From Myxococcales bacterium UBA1660 (lineage in GTDB: Bacteria > Myxococcota_A > Polyangia > Polyangiales > Houyiibacteriaceae): DNA of 64,000 nt. The translations under genes were made by a program, and so were the position numbers. The notes under the pieces were generated by a model. That model saw only the letters and a list, made by a program, of their open reading frames with translations, had not been told where the DNA came from and made no database searches. The stretch lies in the NCBI GenBank assembly GCA_002320815.1, contig DCLA01000042.1, positions 4,304 to 68,303 on the forward strand, given 5' to 3'. Positions 50,479 through 58,879 of the stretch are shown in pieces (position 1 is the stretch's first letter; every line of letters begins with the position of its first letter).

Positions 50479-51591
50479 CTACAGAAGGACTGGAAGAAGA
50501 CCTTCGTTCAAGCACGACCCGCGAAGGGAGACCGAGCCGTCGAGAGGCGTACGAGAGCGGATCGTCGAGCACAGAGTGTTGGGAGGCTCAGGCTCGACCC
50601 GGGCCTCGATCCAACCGGACCGCGGGGCGAAGTCGGATAGAGCGCCCGACCCGCCGGTCAGAGGAACTTCCTCGGAGTCCCGGGGAGTCTCGAGCACCAC
50701 GGCCACCGTTCCGCTCTGAGCGGGAGCGAAGGTGAAATCCACGTCGACGTCCGCGAGCACGAGGCCCTCCACGAACCCTCGGTGAGCGCTCGGCGCGGCC
50801 GCGGTGCAAAGCGTGATGCTGCTCCACTCGTTCTGCTGGAACTGGCCATCGCCGTTGAGGTCGAACCAGCCGTTGCGATCGCACGTGCTCTGGACTCCGA
50901 CGACCTGTCCGTCGACGAAGCAGGTACTGCCAGAGTCCCCGGGGGCTCCGATCTGACCGGCGCTATTTCGGCTCAGGTTCATCCACCCCGATCCCGTGTC
51001 TCCGACCAAGAGGTTCGCAGACCGCAGCGTGCCTCCGCCGCCGCCTGACGCGACGGGAGTCGCGAGGCGGTTCCAACCGTAGCCCGCGCAGCTGACGGTC
51101 CGGCCGCGGAGGTCCGAGTCGGGGCGTTGGTAGATCGGGTTGTAGAAGTTGTCCGTCGAGCCGCCGATGGCCATCGGGCTCGACAGCTCGACCACCGCAT
51201 AGTCGCCCGCGTTCAGCGTGGACGTGTTCGGCTCGAAGACTCGACTGGACACGACGTTCTGGTCGCTCGAGGCGGTGGTCCCTTCGAGCCTGATGGTGAA
51301 GGGCGCTCGGGGCGTCGACGAGTAGCCATTGCTCCCGCCGAGCCACGTGCCCGCGCAATGCCGTGCCGTCAGCACGTGCCGATTGGTGATGAGCGTTCCC
51401 GTGCAGCCCGGTAGCGCTACGACACCCTGGGCGGCCATCGAGCCGCGGGGGACCGCGGTCCCGTTGACGATGGGGGCACTCTCCTCGCCGACCGAGGCAT
51501 CCAAGCCGGGAGTACACGCGGTACCCATGGCGATCAGAACGGAGAGAAATGGCGGCGCCGTGGAGGCGGCGAGACGTCTGTTTCGTGTCAT
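50479..51591 (-). CDS. Trypsin-like secreted serine protease with EF-hand-type loop
   Basis: A 370-residue S1 peptidase; ATG 51591. Signal peptide with lipobox-like MGTAC, then a short propeptide and the activation junction near IVNGTAVPRG. The catalytic triad is visible: His in VLTARHCAG, Asp in NAGDYAVVEL and Ser in APGDSGSTC (GDSGS instead of the commoner GDSGG). A C-terminal insertion carries DRNGWFDLNGDGQFQQNEW, a calcium-binding EF-hand-type loop. The final ~90 residues are a beta-rich extension. It precedes the FHA operon on the same strand, 150 bp apart. Confidence 0.88.
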   Translation of the reverse strand: MTRNRRLAASTAPPFLSVLIAMGTACTPGLDASVGEESAPIVNGTAVPRGSMAAQGVVALPGCTGTLITNRHVLTARHCAGTWLGGSNGYSSTPRAPFTIRLEGTTASSDQNVVSSRVFEPNTSTLNAGDYAVVELSSPMAIGGSTDNFYNPIYQRPDSDLRGRTVSCAGYGWNRLATPVASGGGGGTLRSANLLVGDTGSGWMNLSRNSAGQIGAPGDSGSTCFVDGQVVGVQSTCDRNGWFDLNGDGQFQQNEWSSITLCTAAAPSAHRGFVEGLVLADVDVDFTFAPAQSGTVAVVLETPRDSEEVPLTGGSGALSDFAPRSGWIEARVEPEPPNTLCSTIRSRTPLDGSVSLRGSCLNEGLLPVLL

Positions 51592-51825
51592 GCCCAGGGA
51601 CGAGCAAGAACGAAGCCAGCCGCTCTCCAGCCGTCGCGGGCCTCGATGGGCCCGATCTGAAGGGGCGCGCGCGAGTCCTCCAGACCGCCTTTGGCGAGTT
51701 TTGGCCAACGGTGGCCAGATGCGGCCACGACGAGTCGAGCCTGGTATCGGTCCTGCCGATCCAGAGGCCTCGAGGGGGCGGGCATCTCTGGAAGCAACCG
51801 CCTGGCGAATCCGCTATGGAGCGGG
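51592..51825. promoter_or_regulatory. Divergent intergenic region with GGCCA repeats
   Basis: 234 bp between the divergent protease and DUF3943 genes. TTGGCCAA (51703-51710) is a palindrome and is followed within 20 bp by TGGCCA and GGCCA, a possible binding-site cluster. No promoter box is clear. Confidence 0.35.
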
Positions 51826-53322
51826 GTGCGTCTCGCGCTCGTCGTCGCTCTGGGAGCCCTCTCGCTCGCGAACCCCGCGCTCGCTCAGGAGCGAGCGGTG
51901 GACTCCGTCGCCGATGGGGAAGCCGCCGAGCGTCGGGAGCGGGACCCGGATTACCTGCGGGCGGCGGTGGAGGAGTCCTTCTTCCTCGCGGTCGGGGCCG
52001 CTTGGTACTGGATCGACCGGGACAAGAACGCGGTCGACTGGGACTTCGACAGCTGGACCCAGCGCTTCGACCGGAGCGCGTTCCGCTTCGACAACAACCG
52101 CTTTCAGGTCAACTGGATCTTCCACCCCTTCGCGGGCTCGTCCTACTACGGCTTCGCGCGCGCCAACGAGCTCCACGCGGGGTGGGCCTTCGCGTACACC
52201 TTCCTGACCAGCTTCCTCTGGGAGTGGCTCCTGGAGTTCAAGGAGCGGGTCTCCATCAACGATCAGATCGCCACCCCGGTCGGCGGCATGGCGCTCGGGG
52301 AGTTCTGGACGAAGCTGAGCTGGTGGCTGCACCACCGGGGCACCACCCCCGCGCGCAGCGCCGCGGCCTGGACCCTGGGGCTCGGGGTCCGCGCCCATCA
52401 GGCCATCGACGGCGAGGGCCCGGAGGCCGCCGCGTTGGCAGGGATGCACGCGCGCTTCCGGCTGAACCTCGGGGCCAGCGTGGTCCTCGATGGCCACGCG
52501 CCGGACGTGGTGGGGACCGTCGGCTTCGAAGGGCGCATCGTCGACCTGCGCGGCTGGCATCGCGACGGCACGTTCAGCCGGCGCTTCGGCGACGCCAACT
52601 TCGCCTCGCTCCGCGGCAGCGCCGGCCTCGGGGAGTCCGGGGGGAGCTTCGCCCTCGAGGCCGACACCCTGGTGGCCGGCTTCCACGCTCAGGCGCTCCG
52701 CGGCGACCTGGCCACCGCGCCCGGCGTGCTCCCCGGCGCCGTCTACGGCGCCAGCGCGACCGTCGCCGCCGCCATCGGCTACTCCTACCGGCGCACCGAC
52801 TACGGCGGCTACGGCGAGCGCCTGGGCGTCATCCATCTGCCGGGGTTCGGCTTCGAGAGCGTCCTGGCTCATGGCCTCACGCGCCTCCGCTTCTCGCTCC
52901 GGGGCCACGGCGACTTCGCCAGCGCCGACGTCGACGGTGCCTATCAACGCTGGGCCGACGCCCACCCCGACGCGCGCACCAAGACCATCCTCGAACGCGA
53001 GAGCTACTTCTACGGCTGGGGCGCCAGCGCCCGCATCGGCCTCGAGCTCGAGGTGGGCCGCTTCCACACCGGAGTGCGCGCCGCGGTCGGCCAATGGTGG
53101 AGCCACGAGGGGCTCGACCGCACCCAAGAAGCCGTGACCGACGACGTCGAAGCCGTCGCGCGCCGGGTGGCGATCGACCACTGGGCCCGCGTGGAGCTCC
53201 CCCGCGGGCTCCACGTCGAGGCGCGCTACCAGGAGCTGCGGCGCCGCGACCGGGTGGGCGCGGAGCAGGTCGGGGAACGCCGACTGCGGCGCGTGGGGAT
53301 CGCGGTGGGGATCACTCGCTGA
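51826..53322 (+). CDS. DUF3943 outer-membrane protein
   Basis: About 498 residues from GTG 51826 (GGAG at 51818-51821). A signal peptide (VRLALVVALGALSLANPALA-QE) is followed by a helical part typical of DUF3943: DRDKNAVDWDFDSWTQRF, NNRFQVNWIFHPFAGSSYYG, EWLLEFKERVSINDQ and TPVGGMALGEFW. The C-terminal ~300 residues alternate strands (FRLNLGASVVLDGHA, VARRVAIDHWARVELP) as in a barrel. The family is outer-membrane associated and of unknown function. No operon partner; the next gene starts about 110 bp on. Confidence 0.85.
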   Translation: MRLALVVALGALSLANPALAQERAVDSVADGEAAERRERDPDYLRAAVEESFFLAVGAAWYWIDRDKNAVDWDFDSWTQRFDRSAFRFDNNRFQVNWIFHPFAGSSYYGFARANELHAGWAFAYTFLTSFLWEWLLEFKERVSINDQIATPVGGMALGEFWTKLSWWLHHRGTTPARSAAAWTLGLGVRAHQAIDGEGPEAAALAGMHARFRLNLGASVVLDGHAPDVVGTVGFEGRIVDLRGWHRDGTFSRRFGDANFASLRGSAGLGESGGSFALEADTLVAGFHAQALRGDLATAPGVLPGAVYGASATVAAAIGYSYRRTDYGGYGERLGVIHLPGFGFESVLAHGLTRLRFSLRGHGDFASADVDGAYQRWADAHPDARTKTILERESYFYGWGASARIGLELEVGRFHTGVRAAVGQWWSHEGLDRTQEAVTDDVEAVARRVAIDHWARVELPRGLHVEARYQELRRRDRVGAEQVGERRLRRVGIAVGITR

Positions 53323-53340
53323 GCCCGGGGCGCAATTCAG

Positions 53341-53357
53341 TGTGAGCCTCGGTCACA
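53341..53357 (+). promoter_or_regulatory. CRP-like inverted repeat
   Basis: TGTGA-GCCTCGG-TCACA is a perfect 5-bp inverted repeat with 7-base spacing (consensus CRP sites have 6), in the 110-bp gap upstream of the 53433 gene. Two TGTGCCC direct repeats follow (53364 and 53374). Confidence 0.4.
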
Positions 53358-53432
53358 TCGAGGTGTGCCCAGATGTGCCCGCGGTTCACTAGCTTGGAAA
53401 AAGAGCCGACATATACCGGTTCTCTGATCGGC

Positions 53433-54743
53433 ATGGTTGCTGCTTTGCAGAGCCGCGTGAACACGACTGCAAAGAGCCTCTCCGCTCTCTTCTCCCTCGT
53501 CCTTTTCAGCGGCTGTCCCAACGCGCATGGTGGCGGCGGGGACGACTTGCCCGATGACCGGGCGGACATGCGCGTCCCCGGGGACCTCGACATGGACGTC
53601 CTGCCCGCCCTCGACGCCGGCCCCGGCACGCCCCCCGAGCCCGAATCGTGCTGGAGCGGCACGGCGCGGCCCTGCGAGTGCGCCGACGGGCGGGCGGGAC
53701 TGCAGTACTGCGAGGACACGGCCTGGCTCGACGTCTGCGAGTGCGCCCCCTTGGTCGGCGGCGGCGGCGACGGGGGTGTCCCCGACGGCGACGGTGGGGA
53801 GCCCGATGGCGACGGCGGCGTGCCCGGGACCGGCTCGTGCGTGCCGACGGACCCCGAGTGGTGCGACGGGTACGACAACGACTGCGACGGGATCGTGGAC
53901 GAGGGGCGAGTCTGCCCCGACCCCACCATCGCGAACACACTCCCCGCGCGCGGCAAGGTCTGGGCGACGCGGCGCTCCGAGCATCGAGGGCCCGCCTACA
54001 TGCAGACGATCTGGCCCCGCGGGACCAGCGACGAAGTGCGGGGGTTCGACACCGAGTCGCTGTACTTCGTGGCGGAGCGCGAACCGGGAGTCTTCGCTTA
54101 CGACGGGAACCGGCAGGTGCGGCTCGCCGGCCCCGGGGAGGACCGAGAGATCCCCACGCCCCCGTGCTTCGGTGAAGGAGTGAGATGGTTCGGCTTCGAT
54201 CGGCTGCAGCGCTTTCTCTATGTGTGCGATGGGACTCTCCGCCGCGACAATGGGGAGCTGATCCGGTCGGGCCTCTCCACCGCCTACGACCGGCCCGGCT
54301 TCGCGGTGACCGACTCGGGGGCGTTCCTCGGCCACGACCGCATCTCCCAGGTGTTGACCTGGCACCTCGCGAGCGGCGAGGACGTCGTCGTGGACACGTC
54401 GTTCTCGGATTGGGAGGGCACCGTCGAGGTCGTGCCCTTGGGCGGAGTTTCGCGGGTGGGCGACTCGATCTTCTTCGTGGCGTCGCGGAAGTTCCGGAAC
54501 AACAGCCGCATGGAGCTCGTGGTGTTCCGCGCGGACCACGGGTCCCCCGACCTCCTCCTGGTCCGACGTGTACCGGTGCCCTCCCGAACCTACCGGCACG
54601 TCTTGGCGCTCCCCGATGGCACGGTCATCGGCGGTTGGGGCGTCGAGGGCGGGGATCGCGTGTTCATCTTCCCGACGGACGCGGCGGGCACTCGCCTCCT
54701 CGATGGGGCGATCAACGGCTTCTACTTCTCTCGCACCGACTAA
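53433..54743 (+). CDS. Lipoprotein with MopE-type metal-binding motif
   Basis: A 436-residue protein; ATG 53433, with GTG 53457 giving an equally good lipoprotein signal (lipobox LFSGC). A Cys-rich module (CWSGTARPCECADGRAG, CECAP) leads to a Gly/Asp low-complexity linker and then CDGYDNDCDGIVDEG, the putative metal-binding motif of the MopE family. From about residue 190 a beta-rich region repeats (RWFGFDRLQRFLYVCDG, QVLTWHLASGEDVVVD), probably a propeller. Surface-exposed; ligand unknown. A CRP-like inverted repeat lies upstream. Confidence 0.8.
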   Translation: MVAALQSRVNTTAKSLSALFSLVLFSGCPNAHGGGGDDLPDDRADMRVPGDLDMDVLPALDAGPGTPPEPESCWSGTARPCECADGRAGLQYCEDTAWLDVCECAPLVGGGGDGGVPDGDGGEPDGDGGVPGTGSCVPTDPEWCDGYDNDCDGIVDEGRVCPDPTIANTLPARGKVWATRRSEHRGPAYMQTIWPRGTSDEVRGFDTESLYFVAEREPGVFAYDGNRQVRLAGPGEDREIPTPPCFGEGVRWFGFDRLQRFLYVCDGTLRRDNGELIRSGLSTAYDRPGFAVTDSGAFLGHDRISQVLTWHLASGEDVVVDTSFSDWEGTVEVVPLGGVSRVGDSIFFVASRKFRNNSRMELVVFRADHGSPDLLLVRRVPVPSRTYRHVLALPDGTVIGGWGVEGGDRVFIFPTDAAGTRLLDGAINGFYFSRTD

Positions 54744-54799
54744 CCGTCGGCTGGCTCCCATGGCGTACGCGGCCCGTGCGTGGCATGTGTCGCGGCGCC

Positions 54800-55783
54800 A
54801 TGGCGAAGACGACGTTGAAGCGCGACCTGCTCGGCCGCATCGACCGGCACCTGACCCGAGCCGTCGAGAAGGCGCTCACTTCGAAGGCCTTCCGAGACGC
54901 CGTCGCGGGCGTCGTGCGCAAAGCCCTCACGGACCAAGCGGTCGATCCATGGCTTCGGCAGAAGATCGAGTTCATCGAGCGACAGAATCGCCGCCTCTTC
55001 TTCTCTACCAGCACCTATCTGGGTGATCACGTCGCAGAGACCTGGATCACCTCGGGGCAACGGATTTTCGTGGACACCCGCGACCTCGGAATCGCGCAGC
55101 ATCTGATGTTCAAGGGGTTCTGGGAGAAGACCTCCAACGACGCCTTCCGTTCGCTCCTCCGGGAGGACGACACCTTCGTGGACATCGGCGCGCACTATGG
55201 CTTTCACACCGTCACCTGTGCCCAACACGTCGCGCGAGGGCGAGTCGTGGCGGTGGAGCCCAACCCGCGGGTCCACTCGCTCTTGGAGCGCTCGGTGCGC
55301 ATCAACCAGCTCCGGGACCGCGTCACGGTCCACCGCTGCGCCATCGCCGAAGCGCCCGGCCGACTGAACTTCGTGTGTCCCCAGGACGACCCCGCGTTGG
55401 GCCACCTCGAGCCCCTGGGCTTCGATGGTCCGGACGTCGAGGGCGAGCGAGTCGAGGTCGCCGTGGAGAGCCTCGACCGACTCCTGGGCGACCTGGACCG
55501 GATCGACCTGATGAAGATCGACGTCGAGGGCCATGAGCTCCAGGCGCTTCGCGGGGGGCGCCAGGTCATCGAGCGTCATCCGGGTCTGAAGATCGCGCTG
55601 GAGTATGCGCCGGCCCACATCGAGCGGCAGGTGAGCACCGACGAGTTTCATCGGGAGCTTCGCGCGCTGGGGTTCGCGCACGTCTACGAGATCGTGAACG
55701 GACGCCTCGAGCGCGCGGAGTACGACCAGCTCGCGGCCGACCGGAACCTGCGCAACGTCGTCCTGGCGAAGGACGCCTTGTGA
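54800..55783 (+). CDS. FkbM-family SAM methyltransferase
   Basis: A 327-residue methyltransferase; ATG 54800 (ATG 54785 also possible). The SAM motif is FVDIGAHYGFHTVTCAQHV, followed by VVAVEPNPRVHSLLERSV and DLMKIDVEGHELQALRGG, the FkbM signature. The N-terminal ~110 residues are helical and unrelated to catalysis. FkbM enzymes O-methylate sugars or polyketides; here, beside a capsule locus, a sugar O-methyltransferase is likely. Its stop overlaps the acyltransferase start by GTGA. Confidence 0.88.
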   Translation: MAKTTLKRDLLGRIDRHLTRAVEKALTSKAFRDAVAGVVRKALTDQAVDPWLRQKIEFIERQNRRLFFSTSTYLGDHVAETWITSGQRIFVDTRDLGIAQHLMFKGFWEKTSNDAFRSLLREDDTFVDIGAHYGFHTVTCAQHVARGRVVAVEPNPRVHSLLERSVRINQLRDRVTVHRCAIAEAPGRLNFVCPQDDPALGHLEPLGFDGPDVEGERVEVAVESLDRLLGDLDRIDLMKIDVEGHELQALRGGRQVIERHPGLKIALEYAPAHIERQVSTDEFHRELRALGFAHVYEIVNGRLERAEYDQLAADRNLRNVVLAKDAL

Positions 55784-56595
55784 AGAAGCGGGTCGGGCGT
55801 GCGCTCCGGCGGCTCGCCAAGCGTATCGAGAACTCGGGCGCTCCCCCGCAGCCCGCCCCTGCTCGGGTGCCGGCCCGTGCTCCAGAACGGGCCCCCGAAC
55901 CTCCGGCCCACCCGGCCTACGTGGAGGGCCAGGCCGTCGTCTACACGCGGGACCTGCGGGAGGGACTGGTCGCTGCTGGCGCGGTGATCTCGCCCTCGGC
56001 GCACTTCGCTCGGGAGGATGTCGTGCTCCACCACCCGGTGAGCATCGCGCCGCACTGCTCCCTGGGACACGCGGCTCGAGTGGGGAAGTTCTCCTTCATC
56101 AACTGGTATTCGATCCTCTTCCCGAACGTCACCGTCGGTGCGTTCTGTGCCATCGGGCGCGACGTACACATCGGGCTCGCCATGCATCCGACGGATTGGC
56201 TGAGCACCCACACCTTCCAGTATGGCAAGGGGTACTTCCCCCACTTCCCGGGCTACGACGCCGTGAAGCGGAAGCGACACCTGATGCACCGCCCCACCGT
56301 GATCGGCAACGACGTGTGGATTGGCAACAAGGCGTCCATCGCGGCGGGGGTGACCGTGGGCGATGGCGCGGTCATCGGCGCCGGCGCCGTGGTCACCCGC
56401 GACGTCGCTCCGTACACCATCGTGGGCGGCGTTCCCGCTCGGATCATCCGGCCGCCGCGCTTCGCTCCCCATGTGGCGGAGCGTCTGCTGGAGCTCCGCT
56501 GGTGGGAGCTCCCCCTCGACGCTCTCACCGACCTCGAGTTCGACGACATCGAGCGTTGCGTGGAAGACCTCGAACGCATTCGCGCGCGGGGCTGA
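55780..56595 (+). CDS. Left-handed beta-helix acyltransferase
   Basis: A 271-residue hexapeptide-repeat acetyltransferase. GTG 55780 overlaps the methyltransferase stop. After a basic/Pro-rich N-terminus (1-50) hexapeptide turns run from about residue 65 to 225: VISPSAHFAREDVVLHH, GKFSFINWYS, VTVGAFCAIGRDVHIG, VIGNDVWIGNKASIAAGVTV, GAVIGAGAVVTRDVAP. HPTDWLSTHTFQY is the xenobiotic-acyltransferase-type catalytic His region. It probably O-acetylates a capsular sugar. Convergent with the GT4 fusion gene at 56597 (no spacing). Confidence 0.88.
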   Translation: MKKRVGRALRRLAKRIENSGAPPQPAPARVPARAPERAPEPPAHPAYVEGQAVVYTRDLREGLVAAGAVISPSAHFAREDVVLHHPVSIAPHCSLGHAARVGKFSFINWYSILFPNVTVGAFCAIGRDVHIGLAMHPTDWLSTHTFQYGKGYFPHFPGYDAVKRKRHLMHRPTVIGNDVWIGNKASIAAGVTVGDGAVIGAGAVVTRDVAPYTIVGGVPARIIRPPRFAPHVAERLLELRWWELPLDALTDLEFDDIERCVEDLERIRARG

Positions 56596-56596
56596 C

Positions 56597-58879
56597 TCAG
56601 CGCTCGAAGACCTGGTCGAGCTTCGTGGCCACGGCCGCAGGAGAATGATCCCGCGCGTGCAGAGCGCGCGCTCCCTTCTCGAGGCGGCGGCGATGGTCCG
56701 CGTCGCGCAAGACCTCCAACACGGCGTCGGCGAACGCCCGTGGATCCCGGGCCACCCGCAGATGCTCGCCGTCGACGGCACCGATGCCGTCCAGGGCCTT
56801 GGGCGTGGCGACGATGGCCTTTCCATGGGCCAACGCCTCGACGACTTTGATCTTCATTCCGGCGCCGCCGAGGATTGGCGCGACCACGCAGTGCGACTGG
56901 TCGTAGAGCGGCTCGAGGTCGGGCACGATGCCGTGGAAGCGAACCCCCTTCCACCTAACGTCCCGGAGCTCCTTGGCGCGCGCGATGTTGCCCACGACCT
57001 GCAAAACGAACTCCGGTCGCTCGCCGCGAATCAGCGGGAGTACCTGCTCGGCGAACCAGCGTAGGCCCTTGACGTTGAAGTTCGACATCGAGGCCACGAA
57101 GAGCGCGTCGTGATCGCGGGCCCAGAAGAGCTCCGGATCCGTGCCGCTCGCTTCGGCGAAGGCAGGCACGAAGTGAACCTGGTCCGTCGCGACGATGCCC
57201 CGGAAGGTCTCCTTCTCGTCGGGGTTGATCGCGATCAGGCGATCGAAGCGGCGCAGCTCGCGGTGCTCGGAGAGCCGGTACAGTCGCCGGTTCACGTGGC
57301 GCCGGATCCCGTTGCTCTCCTGGTCCTCGGTGAGGAACTGGGTCTGGTAGTCGTGGGTGTCGATGACGGACACCCCGGGGAAGTCGTCGGGCACGACCGG
57401 GCCCAGCTTCGCGTAGTTCACCAAGAGGAAGTGGGGCTTGAACGTGTCGCACATCTGCGCGACGCACCGGCGGAACGAGAGGGGGCAGGTCTCCAAGCCA
57501 GCGATACGATGGGGCGCGAGGGCCGCTCCATCGGCCGCCTTCAGCCCGAACCATCGGGCTCGCCCAACCATCGTCTTGTCGAACTTCGGATGACGGCGGA
57601 CCTCGATGTACTCGAGGTAGGGGTAGGTGTCGCGCAGCTCCCGGACGATGTCACGGGAGGCGCGGCCGCCGAACGAGGTGTTGAGCACCGCGAGACTGAT
57701 CCGGCGACCCGACGCGGCGAGGGCACGGATCATCATGTCCACGCGGGACTGGGATCCCCGATAGATGCCGGAGGGGATGACCGGGGAGACGACCAGCACG
57801 CGGTCGCCGCCGACGGGGAACTCCTCACCGAGGACTCGGAGCTCGCGGAACTCCATGTGCCGAGTGATGCGCTGGCGGTCACCACCCCGCACGTCCTTCA
57901 GCTCGGTCTCGAAGTCGGCGAAGCTATAGACCTTCGTCGTCAGGTGATGGACGAAGCGGGCGACTTTGGCAGGGTCGGGCGCGCCCCCCGCCACGATGGC
58001 GTCGGCCGTGTGGTGGGGGTCGGTCGCTGCCCGGGCCAAGCCGGGATGCCCGTAGAAGGCGTCCCCCACGTGGAACGTGGGTCTACCGAAGCAGAGCGAG
58101 AGGAGGCCCACGCCCGAGTTGAGGAGGAGCACCGCGTCGGCGGCCTCCAGCAGGTCGTGGACATGGGTCTCGTCGGGCACGTAGCGGACCCGGTCGCTGC
58201 CCGGCCGGATCCGTTCACGCTCCAGGGGATGCTTCTTGAGCAAGACCTTCCAGCGACCGGGTTGGAGCTCCTCGAGGCGCTCGGCGACGCGATCCACGAA
58301 CCCCACCAGCTCCTCGAGGGAGTCGACGGCGCCGGAGAAGTAGCGGACGACCGTGTCATGGGGGCGCTGCAGGGGAACGAAGAGGATGCGGGTGTCCGCG
58401 GCCAGACCGAGCCGCTGACGGAGGGCGGCCGACCGGGGGCCCTGACTCTCCAGCGCGTGGTTGGAGCTCCGCAGGCGCTCGATGTAGTCGGTCACCGCCT
58501 GCTCTTGCGCGTCCGAGAGCGGGTGGTCCCACGCTTCGGGCTGATAGCTGGGGGAGTCGTAGTTGAAGCCGGCGTCGAAGAACCACGAATCGGGGAGAGC
58601 CCCCCGGTCGCTCGCCACGACCGGGACACCCTCTTCGCGGAGGGCGCGGTAGAGGCCCAAGCGTTGCGGGTTGCCGTAGGGGTTCGGCATCAGCACGCGG
58701 TCGAAGCGCCCGGCTTTGACCAAGCGGAGGAGGTCGTCGCTCTCGCCGAACTCGCGCTCGTGCCGGAACTCGACCTCGCCGAACCGGTTGAGGATGTAGC
58801 GAAACGATGCGTAGAACGCCGAGCCGGGGTCACCGAGGGCCAGGGTCCGGCCGCGCATCGTTCGATCACTCGTCTTCAT
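56597..58879 (-). CDS. Fusion of a KpsS/KpsC-like capsule domain and a GT4 glycosyltransferase
   Basis: A 760-residue protein; ATG 58879 lies within the end of kpsS (14-bp overlap) with AGGAAC upstream. Residues about 1-350 resemble a capsule polysaccharide synthesis domain (LKKHPLERERIRPGS, DLLEAADAVLLLNSGVGLLS, RPTFHVGDAFYGHPG). About 358-760 is a GT4 glycosyltransferase: RVLVVSPVIPSGIYRG, then the UDP-sugar side (RFHGIVPDLEPLYDQSHCVV, GGAGMKIKVVEALAHGKAIV). It is coupled to kpsS. It may make a main-chain disaccharide or link the primer to the capsule repeat; the order of action is inferred. Confidence 0.82.
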   Translation of the reverse strand: MKTSDRTMRGRTLALGDPGSAFYASFRYILNRFGEVEFRHEREFGESDDLLRLVKAGRFDRVLMPNPYGNPQRLGLYRALREEGVPVVASDRGALPDSWFFDAGFNYDSPSYQPEAWDHPLSDAQEQAVTDYIERLRSSNHALESQGPRSAALRQRLGLAADTRILFVPLQRPHDTVVRYFSGAVDSLEELVGFVDRVAERLEELQPGRWKVLLKKHPLERERIRPGSDRVRYVPDETHVHDLLEAADAVLLLNSGVGLLSLCFGRPTFHVGDAFYGHPGLARAATDPHHTADAIVAGGAPDPAKVARFVHHLTTKVYSFADFETELKDVRGGDRQRITRHMEFRELRVLGEEFPVGGDRVLVVSPVIPSGIYRGSQSRVDMMIRALAASGRRISLAVLNTSFGGRASRDIVRELRDTYPYLEYIEVRRHPKFDKTMVGRARWFGLKAADGAALAPHRIAGLETCPLSFRRCVAQMCDTFKPHFLLVNYAKLGPVVPDDFPGVSVIDTHDYQTQFLTEDQESNGIRRHVNRRLYRLSEHRELRRFDRLIAINPDEKETFRGIVATDQVHFVPAFAEASGTDPELFWARDHDALFVASMSNFNVKGLRWFAEQVLPLIRGERPEFVLQVVGNIARAKELRDVRWKGVRFHGIVPDLEPLYDQSHCVVAPILGGAGMKIKVVEALAHGKAIVATPKALDGIGAVDGEHLRVARDPRAFADAVLEVLRDADHRRRLEKGARALHARDHSPAAVATKLDQVFER

